DNA from: Bacteroidota bacterium
GTDB taxonomy: Bacteria; Bacteroidota; Bacteroidia; Bacteroidales; VadinHA17
Reading direction: 5' to 3'
Assembly: GCA_016868515.1 (NCBI GenBank)
Contig: VGGM01000046.1
Coordinates: 1-8,509 of the forward strand
Length of the DNA: 8,509 nucleotides
Part shown: in pieces, positions 1 through 6,299 of the stretch
How the letters are laid out: each line of letters opens with the position of its first letter
Position numbering within the stretch: position 1 is the first letter of the stretch
Notes under the pieces: model-generated
The model's database searches: none
What the model saw: the letters and a program-made list of their open reading frames with translations, nothing else
What the model was told of the DNA's origin: nothing
Translations under genes and position numbers: made by a program

Positions 1-1292
1 AATTCGGTGAGAAACTGCCTCATGGCGCCGAAAAACAGGTTATCATCACCTATTTCACGCCTGAGCATGTGAAGCAGGGCGGCGCCTTTCTTGTAGCTAA
101 GTGCGCTGTTGAATATCCTCGATTCGTTCAGCGCCTCCTGGGGTGTAAGGTAAACGGCTCCCGATGGTGCTGTTTTTGCCCTGTCGTATGTTGAAACCAG
201 CCATGTAGCTGCAGTACCTGTTTGTCCTGTAAACTCGTATGCCAGGTATTCACAGTAGGAGGCAAACCCTTCATTTATCCATATATCCTGCCAGGTTGCG
301 CAGGTAACGTAATTTCCGAACCATTGGTGAGCCAGCTCATGGGCAATAAGCCAGTAGTTGAAGAGGCCCATCATGGTAATGGTCTGGTGTTCCATGCCCC
401 CGCCGAATGGGGCCATTACGTGCCCGTACTTCTCACCGGCGAAAGGATAGGGAATGAAAAGTGTGGAGAAGAGCGAAATAAGTTCAGGAGTTCTGTCAAT
501 ATAAACCTTGTAGGCATCAAGGCAGCCGGGGGAATTATAGATGTAATTGGGCTGGGGGAACTGCACACCTCCGGCCGAGGCGGTAAGGTTGTACTCAATA
601 TAGTCTCCGACAGTAAGTGAGATAAGGTAGTATACTATTGGGTACCGGGTTACCCATTCGAACCTGCGTTTGTCGGGGCCCACATCAACCACGTCGCGCA
701 GCACTCCGTTGCTGACCCCCTTAAGCGGCCGGGGGGCGGTGATGAATATATATGCCGAGTCGGCCTTGTCGTTAAGATCCTGCTTCACCGGGAACCATTT
801 ATAGGCGTGGAATGATTCCGATAATGTCCATATTACTGTCTGATTCCAGGTGGAGGAGGTGCTGCGGGTTATTCCCGAACCGCCACCATCGGGGGTTCCG
901 GAATAGTGGATTGTTATGTCGACCAGTGTTGACTGAGGAACCGGGGAAGGCAGCATAATCTCCAGATAATCGCCCACCCGGGTGAAGGAGACCCCGGTTC
1001 CCCCGACCAGGACCTGAGAGACGGTAAGCCTGGAGGAGAGTTGCAGAACCGCGCTGCCGAAATCGGGAACAAGAGTGAGTATCTTCACTGTTGTGCTGCC
1101 CTGAATAAAAAGCGAGGTGGCCGATGTTTCAATGTTAATATGATAGAACTTAACGTCATATTGCTCCATCCCGGCATTTTTCGCCTTATCGTGGTATGCC
1201 GCCCCGGTTGCCACATTCACCGTCAGCAGCGATATGAAAAGGGACAGGATAGAATAAAACCCTTTTTCAGCCTCAAACCATTTTTGTACCAT
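1..1292 (-). CDS. Exported M1-family zinc aminopeptidase, 3' end outside the window
   Basis: The frame stays open from ATG at 1292 to the window edge, giving 430 residues. The start is bounded: an in-frame TAA lies at 1299-1301, three codons upstream. Residues 1-32 have lysines followed by a hydrophobic run (about 12-28), consistent with a signal peptide, so the enzyme probably acts in the periplasm, at the surface or outside the cell. Residues of about 45-230 look like the M1 N-terminal beta domain. The substrate-anchoring motif GGMEH (298-302) stands in place of the classical GAMEN. The zinc site is complete: HELAH at 318-322 and the third ligand E341 in NEGFA, exactly 18 residues after the second histidine. 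Y400 in SYKKGA fits the catalytic tyrosine. Family members remove N-terminal residues from peptides. The C-terminal part, including any secretion-sorting domain, is not visible. It is divergent from the transporter gene. Family assignment is firm; the exact substrate is unknown. Confidence 0.95.
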   Translation of the reverse strand, partial: MVQKWFEAEKGFYSILSLFISLLTVNVATGAAYHDKAKNAGMEQYDVKFYHINIETSATSLFIQGSTTVKILTLVPDFGSAVLQLSSRLTVSQVLVGGTGVSFTRVGDYLEIMLPSPVPQSTLVDITIHYSGTPDGGGSGITRSTSSTWNQTVIWTLSESFHAYKWFPVKQDLNDKADSAYIFITAPRPLKGVSNGVLRDVVDVGPDKRRFEWVTRYPIVYYLISLTVGDYIEYNLTASAGGVQFPQPNYIYNSPGCLDAYKVYIDRTPELISLFSTLFIPYPFAGEKYGHVMAPFGGGMEHQTITMMGLFNYWLIAHELAHQWFGNYVTCATWQDIWINEGFASYCEYLAYEFTGQTGTAATWLVSTYDRAKTAPSGAVYLTPQEALNESRIFNSALSYKKGAALLHMLRREIGDDNLFFGAMRQFLTE

Positions 1293-1324
1293 TGTTTTTT
1301 ATCGGAATTTAGTTGCCGCGTAAT

Positions 1325-1332
1325 CAAAAGTA
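1325..1332 (-). promoter_or_regulatory. Candidate Bacteroidota -7 promoter element for the M1 peptidase
   Basis: Read on the minus strand this is TACTTTTG, an exact match to the TAnnTTTG element known for the main sigma factor of Bacteroidota. It ends 32 bases before the ATG at 1292, leaving room for a leader of roughly 25 bases. A TTTTG lies upstream but only 11 bases away, too close for the usual -33 TTTG spacing of about 19-21, so the second element is missing or weak. The call rests on one short motif in an AT-rich spacer. Confidence 0.4.
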
Positions 1333-1386
1333 GCGATTTTATACAAAATTGCTATTTTTAGAGTTTAATCATTTGATACGCGAAGC

Positions 1387-1392
1387 GGAGGG
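1387..1392 (+). promoter_or_regulatory. Purine-rich ribosome binding site of the transporter gene
   Basis: A GGAGGG-like stretch stands just before ATG at 1395 (GCGGAGGGAAATG). The gap is short, about two to four bases depending on the pairing register, but it marks ATG 1395 as the true start. A TTG at 1423 opens the downstream reading frame but has no such site, and the residues it would encode do not resemble a transporter. Confidence 0.5.
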
Positions 1393-1394
1393 AA

Positions 1395-3621
1395 ATGGAG
1401 AACAAGGCTATAAATAACGGGTTTGGTACGGCACCGGTGTTTTTCACCGCAATTTCCACCATTCTCGGGGCAATACTGTTCCTCAGGTTCGGCTTCGCCA
1501 CGGGGACCCCTGGGATTCTGGGGTGTAATACTGATAATATTACTTGGGCACATGGTAACAATACCAACTGCCCTGGCCATATCGGAGCTTGCAACGAACA
1601 AAAAGGTAGAGGGCGGCGGTGAATACTTTATTATTTCACGCTCGTTCGGTCTGAATATCGGAGGAACCATCGGCATTGCCCTATATCTGTCACAGGCCAT
1701 AAGCGTGGCTTTTTATGTAATTGCTTTTACCGAAGCCTTCAGCTTTCTGTTCGAATGGGTGGGACGATCCATGAATTTCGAGCTGCCGCGGCAGGTAATA
1801 AGCCTCCCTGTAATGGCCGGTCTGGCTGTTCTGATACTTACAAAGGGTGCAAATATCGGCGTTAAGGCTCTCTACTGGGTTGTAGGCATGCTCTTCATCT
1901 CACTGCTTCTCTTTTTTCTTGGTTCACCTGAACAACCATCACCCGATTCATTCTGGAAGATGAACTCGGAAATGAGAAATATGGGCAGTTTCTTTGCTGT
2001 TTTTGCAATAGTATTCCCTGCCTTTACCGGAATGACGGCCGGTGTGGGGCTTTCGGGCGATCTGGCTAAACCCTCAAAATCAATTCCTTTGGGAACACTT
2101 GCAGGAACAGTTGCAGGAATAGTCATCTACCTCCTTGTTGTGTACAAACTTGCCACATCGGCTTCAATGCAGGAACTTACAGACAACCAGCTGGTCATGT
2201 CAAAGATCGCGATCGGGGGCAGCTTAATTGTACCACTCGGACTGGCTGCCTCCACATTCTCTTCAGCCCTGGGGTCAGTGATGGTGGCACCAAGGACACT
2301 GCAGGCACTTGCAAACGATTCCACTTACCCTTCATCACGCCTTAACAACTGGCTAAAGAGTTCCAGAACATCCGATAACGAACCGGTAAACGCATCAATC
2401 GTGACCGTCTTAATTGCCATGCTGTTTGTGGCACTGGGTTCGGTCAATGCCGTTGCGGAAGTAATCTCAATGTTCTTCCTGATTACCTATGGATCACTTT
2501 GCCTTATCTCATTTCTCAACCATTTCGGTTCCTCCCCCTCTTACAGGCCTTCTTTCAGATCGCGATGGTACATTTCACTGGCCGGATTTACCGTTGCTGT
2601 ATGGGTTATGTTCAAAATCAACACGTTATACGCACTTGCAGCAATTATTCTGATAACCCTCATTTACATTTATATACACAACTACCACCGGAAAAGGCAG
2701 GGTCTGGAAGCAATATTCGCAAATGCCCTTTTCCAGATCAACAGGAACCTGCAGGTATACCTCCAGAAAAAGGGTGGCCGGAAACTTTCAAAAGAGTGGA
2801 GACCATCAGTAATCTGCATCTCCGAGGAGTCTTTTGACAGGAAGTCGGCCTTCAATATCCTGAACTGGATATCATACAGGTACGGATTCGGAACATATCT
2901 GCACCTGATCAAAGGATACTACTCCCGCGAAACATCCAACAGGGCAAGATCGGAGCTTAAACGGCTTATCCGACAATATGGCAAGAGGCAGAGCCATGCG
3001 TATATTGACACCCTGATATCTCCTTCATACACCTCCGCAATAGCACAATCGATTCAGGTACCTGGAATCTCAGGCATGGAGAATAATATGGTTCTGTTCG
3101 AATTCGACAAGGAGAACCCGAAAGGCCTGCCCGAAATCCTTGAAAACTACCCAATGGTGAATTCAGGTGGTTTCGATGTCTGCATTCTTGCATCATCAAA
3201 AAAGGAGATCAGCTTCGACCAGGAGATCCACATCTGGATTCAGTCAATCGATACTGACAACTCAAACCTGATGATATTGCTCGGATTCATTATTACCGGG
3301 CATCCGGTTTGGAGGAAGTCACGCATACGTATTTTCGAAATCTGCAACCAGGAAAACATAGGTCAGACAAACCTGGGGATGAACCAGCTTCTCGCCGAAG
3401 GCCGGCTGCCGATAACACGAAAAAATATCGAAATAATTGTCCGGGAACCAGAGGTGACGGCCAAAAGCATCATCAATACGCGCTCTTCCGATGCAGCTCT
3501 TACAATTATCGGGTTCCACGGCGATGCAATCAGGCGAAATGGTAAATCAATCCTCTCGGGTTATGATTCAGTAGGATCAGTAATTTTTGTTAACGCACAC
3601 TCAGAGAGGGAATTGGGTTAA
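1395..3621 (+). CDS. Cation-chloride-cotransporter-like (SLC12/APC) permease, frameshifted near 1520
   Basis: Two overlapping frames make one protein. From ATG 1395, residues 1-43 give the first membrane helix (FGTAPVFF...TILGAILFLRFGF). From 1525, in the next frame, the protein continues without loss (VILIILLGHMVTIPTALAIS) to TAA at 3619-3621. Removing one base gives 741 residues. About twelve hydrophobic segments fill residues 14-428, and the conserved GGGEYFIISRS follows helix 2 at about 73-83. The rest, 430-741, is a cytosolic domain resembling the C-terminal domain of Na-K-Cl cotransporters: EWRPSVICIS at about 467-476, and later a stretch around EIHIWIQ and SRIRIFEIC that parallels the eukaryotic IDVWWL...KIRVF region. 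The family couples chloride and cation movement, though some prokaryotic relatives are annotated as amino acid permeases; the substrate cannot be told here. As written the gene is broken, and the downstream frame alone lacks helix 1, so it would probably be inactive. It may be a mutation or a sequencing error. Confidence 0.88.
1520..1524 (+). other. Single-base frameshift site in the transporter gene
   Basis: The bases read CTG GGG T GTA ATA. With three G instead of four they would read CTG GGT GTA ATA (Leu-Gly-Val-Ile), which joins the upstream frame to the downstream frame exactly where family homology crosses over. In the uncorrected upstream frame translation runs into unrelated sequence and stops at TGA 1620-1622. 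A run of four G is short for programmed or transcriptional slippage, so a one-base insertion or a homopolymer miscall is the simpler reading. Confidence 0.8.
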
Positions 3622-3622
3622 C

Positions 3623-3671
3623 CCGGAATAGAAATTTCCGGAGGGTCTGAAAAAAATAACAGTTTTTTTTT
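3623..3671 (+). terminator. Possible terminator region after the transporter gene
   Basis: Directly after the TAA at 3621 lies a hairpin with arms CCGGAA (3623-3628) and TTCCGG (3636-3641) around a 7-base loop. Further on, A7 (3650-3656) and T9 (3663-3671) can pair across TAACAG, and the T9 could serve as a U-tract. The GC hairpin and the T-run are about 21 bases apart, so neither half is a textbook intrinsic terminator. Together they suggest transcription from the transporter ends here. Confidence 0.35.
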
Positions 3672-3699
3672 CAAAAACTTGAACCATTTCAAACAGGTT

Positions 3700-3731
3700 T
3701 TGTTTATATATTGAACTTAATATATAAACAA
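3700..3731. repeat. Perfect 13-bp inverted repeat abutting the lipoprotein start codon
   Basis: The arms TTGTTTATATATT (3700-3712) and AATATATAAACAA (3719-3731) are exact reverse complements separated by GAACTT. One base later the ATG of the small lipoprotein gene begins at 3733. In DNA this could be an operator for a dimeric regulator. In RNA it could fold into an AU-rich stem that covers the ribosome landing site. No Shine-Dalgarno sequence is present. The structure is seen directly; its role is inferred. Confidence 0.6.
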
Positions 3732-3732
3732 T

Positions 3733-3963
3733 ATGAAAAAGATTGGATTCCTGATACTGCTTGCAATATCAATTATGGCTTGTGAAAAAGCTGAAGAGAT
3801 GCCTACAGTGGCACAGAGCGATGCCGAAGCTAAGACCGAAATTGTAAAATCGGAAGATGATTCAGAAAATGATGGAATTTCGAAAAGTGCCGGCGATGAC
3901 GCACCTCAGATTGAGACCCCCGGATTCATAAAGACTGAAAACGTTAACAAAGGCGACCAGTAG
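3733..3963 (+). CDS. Small acidic lipoprotein of unknown function
   Basis: This encodes 76 residues, from ATG 3733 to TAG 3961-3963. The N-terminus (MKKIGFLILLAISIMAC) is a typical lipoprotein signal: two lysines, a hydrophobic core and a lipobox-like IMAC with the lipidated cysteine at position 17. The mature part, about 60 residues, is strongly acidic and low in complexity, rich in E, D, S, K and A, with no further cysteine and no hydrophobic segment, so it is likely disordered. The residues after the cysteine (EKAEE) are charged, loosely like the short lysine/acidic tags that send Bacteroidota lipoproteins to the cell surface. I do not recognise a family. It stands alone between the transporter and a convergent peptidase gene, with the inverted repeat at 3700-3731 immediately upstream. 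That the signal is coherent and the start well placed supports a real gene despite its size. Confidence 0.75.
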   Translation: MKKIGFLILLAISIMACEKAEEMPTVAQSDAEAKTEIVKSEDDSENDGISKSAGDDAPQIETPGFIKTENVNKGDQ

Positions 3964-4017
3964 CCTCTCTCTCTCACCGGGCAGGGTGTGACATACCCGG
4001 CCTGACTGGCAGAAATA

Positions 4018-4055
4018 AAGCAACCGGCACGGAAGATTCTCCGTGCCGGTTGCTT
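4018..4055. terminator. Bidirectional intrinsic terminator between convergent genes
   Basis: A perfect 16-bp stem has arms AAGCAACCGGCACGGA (4018-4033) and TCCGTGCCGGTTGCTT (4040-4055) around the loop AGATTC. It lies 54 bases past the lipoprotein stop and 9 bases past the S9 peptidase stop. On the minus strand the stem is followed by a T-rich stretch (CTTTATTTC), better than the AT-mixed ATAAATATG on the plus side, so it should work best for the peptidase but can serve both genes. Confidence 0.85.
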
Positions 4056-4064
4056 ATAAATATG

Positions 4065-6248
4065 TTACTTCCTATTGAAATACTTCTCGTACCAGCCTGT
4101 AATGCGGTTCCAGTGATCGTAAAAGTCACTTTCGTTGCTGGCGGCGCCGGCGCCGTGTCCGCCGTTTACATAGTTAACCCATACCACCTCCTTGCCAAGC
4201 CTTCTCATTGCATAGTAAAGCTCGCGGGTATTTGTGGCAGGCACATTCCAGTCTCCCTCTCCGGTGAGCAGGAGGTGCGGGGTCTTAATTCTGTCGGCAT
4301 AAAGCACTGCCGAAGTTGCAAAATACTTCATGGGAGCCTCCCAGAGTGTCTGTCCTATGCGGTCCTGTCCATTCTCTGCGGCCGAATAGTTGCGGGTTCC
4401 TATCTTCGGACTGTCGCCAAGGAAGCTTATGATATTCACTTTGCCGCTTATATTTATCGCAGCTGCAAACCTGTCGGTCTGTGTTATAAGCAATGAAGTT
4501 GCATAACCTCCATAGCTGGTACCGTGAACCCCCAGTTTTTTCTCATCAACCAGCCCCTCGTCGATCAGTTTATTGATGCCCGAGGTAATGCCCTTTATCC
4601 AGGCTTCACCGGGGTAACCCTGTATGAGGTTCACCGAAGGTTTAAAAGCGAAATAGCCGGCGTTGGCCAGAAGCTGCATCGAAAAACTGTAGCCATTTGA
4701 GAAGAAGCCCTCATATATCTCACAAACCAACGGGTACTTCCTACCAGGCTCATAATCAACCGGATAGTACAGAACGCCCCATAACTCCCTTCCATCTGAA
4801 TCGCGATACTTCATCAGCTGGCTCTTCGAAATCGTGCGGTCGCCAAGCCATGGGTTGCTGTTGGTAAGGCGTTTCGGATGGCTGAGGTCATTGCCGGCCA
4901 TGTACAGGTCAGAGGGCAGATCTCCGTCAGAAATCTCATACAGCCACCTGGTTCCATCCTCAGTAAGCCTCCATCCCGAATATAGATTTGAATCCTTCAC
5001 AATCCCGGTGAAGTTCTTCGAGGCAATATCATACCTCAGCAACCCCCTCTCCCACTTGTCACGCGCCGAGGTGGTCATGTAAAGGTACCGGCCGTCGGGG
5101 CTCCATTCAATTACCGACAAAGCAGGTTCCTTGTCGCGGTTCTCCGGGAACCGGTATATATCGGTCATTGCATCCGTCTCAATATCAAGTACCCAGTACC
5201 CACCTGCTGAGGAGGCCAGTATCTTGCTTCCGTCCCTGCTCCAGCGGTTTACCGACAACCTCACCTTCACCGTATCCTTACCATTCACTTCAGTGGTATC
5301 GCGTCCCACCCTCCTGGGCTTTTCCCACTCCAGTCCGCGAATAAATACCTTTGCCGAATCAACCCAGGCGTACACGTTATTGTCGCGATTCCACGTTACC
5401 GCTACCCTCTGCTCGCTTTTCTTTATCAGAACCATGGCCGAATCGGGCGCAGCCACCTCAATGAATTTCATCTCATAATCTGCTCCTCCGCGGTTATCAT
5501 AAGCCGTCTTCTTCGGGTAAGTGATCACGTACGACACAAACTGTCCATCTGCCGAAAGCCGCAGGCTGCCGTTTCGTCCTTCGCCAAGCAGCATCCTTAC
5601 TGTAAGCGCATCAATATCAATCAGGCCGGTCATCACAAGGCCCGGATGATTCCGTATCTCATCCCATTTCAGGAAAGGCCTGCTTCCGTCGTACACTGTT
5701 ATCGGCCCCGCCGTAGCCTCGCGGTACATCGAATCACCCTCAGCCTTCCAGCCGTAGTCACGGAACGAAAGTATCACCCCCTTGCCGTCCGGCATCCATA
5801 TTATTGAGGAACCCGAGGCTATCTCCCTGTCGGTCTTAAGATTGAGCCGGCGCACCCTGTTCTTCGCCTGATCATAAACGTACAGCCGGAATTTGCCCTC
5901 TTCGTAACGGAGGAACGCCAGGCTCTTGCCGTCGGGCGACCAGCGCACTGCGCTTACTATCGCCGGTTCGGGCAGCACCGGTGTCTGAACCCCGGTTGTG
6001 GTATTCAATATCACCAGCCTGCTGTAAGAAGGAGAAACATACGACGGGTCGCCGTAACGCATATGGTCAACGTTCATCCTGTCCTTCCTTGTGTAGGTTG
6101 AGCCTGCTATCAGCAACCCGTCGTCGGTTACATCCTGAACCGAGAAGGTTACCACGTTGAGTACGTCGGCAGTTGTAAAGGCCGTTTTCTGAGCCGGAAG
6201 GCTGCAAAACACTGAGGCAGCCGCCATGAAAATGAGAATCCTCTTCAT
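4065..6248 (-). CDS. Exported S9-family prolyl oligopeptidase / DPP-IV-like serine peptidase
   Basis: The gene encodes 727 residues. The start chosen is ATG 6248, because it gives a clean signal peptide (MKRILIFMAAASVFCSLPAQ, cleavage near residues 19-21). The frame is open up to an ATG at 6290, but those 14 extra residues are polar and would bury the signal. Residues of about 40-480 form a beta-propeller, shown by recurring blades: WSPDG (103-107), WMPDG (151-155), SADG (232-235), WSRDG (336-340), WSPDG (382-386) and TEDG (429-432). The alpha/beta-hydrolase domain follows, with the nucleophile in GTSYGG (S578), the acid in GEGDWNVP (D666) and the base in NGGHGAG (H698), so the triad is complete. 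Family members cleave oligopeptides or release N-terminal dipeptides, often after proline; which of these applies cannot be read here. It lies 51 bases downstream of mutS on the same strand. The leader holds an A-rich CAAAATAAAATCAGAA before the ATG, usual for this phylum. Confidence 0.93.
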   Translation of the reverse strand: MKRILIFMAAASVFCSLPAQKTAFTTADVLNVVTFSVQDVTDDGLLIAGSTYTRKDRMNVDHMRYGDPSYVSPSYSRLVILNTTTGVQTPVLPEPAIVSAVRWSPDGKSLAFLRYEEGKFRLYVYDQAKNRVRRLNLKTDREIASGSSIIWMPDGKGVILSFRDYGWKAEGDSMYREATAGPITVYDGSRPFLKWDEIRNHPGLVMTGLIDIDALTVRMLLGEGRNGSLRLSADGQFVSYVITYPKKTAYDNRGGADYEMKFIEVAAPDSAMVLIKKSEQRVAVTWNRDNNVYAWVDSAKVFIRGLEWEKPRRVGRDTTEVNGKDTVKVRLSVNRWSRDGSKILASSAGGYWVLDIETDAMTDIYRFPENRDKEPALSVIEWSPDGRYLYMTTSARDKWERGLLRYDIASKNFTGIVKDSNLYSGWRLTEDGTRWLYEISDGDLPSDLYMAGNDLSHPKRLTNSNPWLGDRTISKSQLMKYRDSDGRELWGVLYYPVDYEPGRKYPLVCEIYEGFFSNGYSFSMQLLANAGYFAFKPSVNLIQGYPGEAWIKGITSGINKLIDEGLVDEKKLGVHGTSYGGYATSLLITQTDRFAAAINISGKVNIISFLGDSPKIGTRNYSAAENGQDRIGQTLWEAPMKYFATSAVLYADRIKTPHLLLTGEGDWNVPATNTRELYYAMRRLGKEVVWVNYVNGGHGAGAASNESDFYDHWNRITGWYEKYFNRK

Positions 6249-6299
6249 TTCTGATTTTATTTTGGTTGAATTGAATGAAAGATATGTCAAATAATGGAA

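Noticed and set aside
1..5. Window begins with AATTC, like an EcoRI-cut clone end
   Set aside because: GAATTC also occurs inside the window (for example near 3101, 7210 and 8450) and the first base is simply where the M1 gene is cut; one edge match is not evidence of a cloning junction.
222..620. Open frame of 132 codons on the plus strand
   Set aside because: It lies opposite the M1 peptidase catalytic region, whose HELAH zinc site is certain, and its translation shows no recognisable domain or signal.
1345..1360. TATTTTTA as a -7 promoter element for the transporter
   Set aside because: It matches TAnnTTTG at seven of eight positions but has no TTTG at proper spacing upstream, and the spacer is AT-rich enough for such matches by chance.
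1423..1524. TTG at 1423 as start of the transporter
   Set aside because: The residues it would encode before 1525 are rich in Pro, Ser, Arg and Cys with no membrane helix, while the neighbouring frame gives a proper helix 1 and has an ATG with a ribosome binding site.
3977..4000. Small hairpins (GGGTGT/ATACCC and CCGGG/CCCGG) after the lipoprotein gene
   Set aside because: They compete with each other, are short and lack a T-run; the 16-bp hairpin at 4018-4055 is the clear terminator.
4142..4155. 14-base perfect GC palindrome CGGCGCCGGCGCCG
   Set aside because: It lies within the codons for the Gly-Ala stretch after the catalytic histidine of the S9 peptidase, so protein coding explains it.
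4050..4496. Open frame of 148 codons on the plus strand
   Set aside because: It is opposite the catalytic end of the S9 peptidase and overlaps the terminator hairpin; an antisense shadow of a high-confidence gene.
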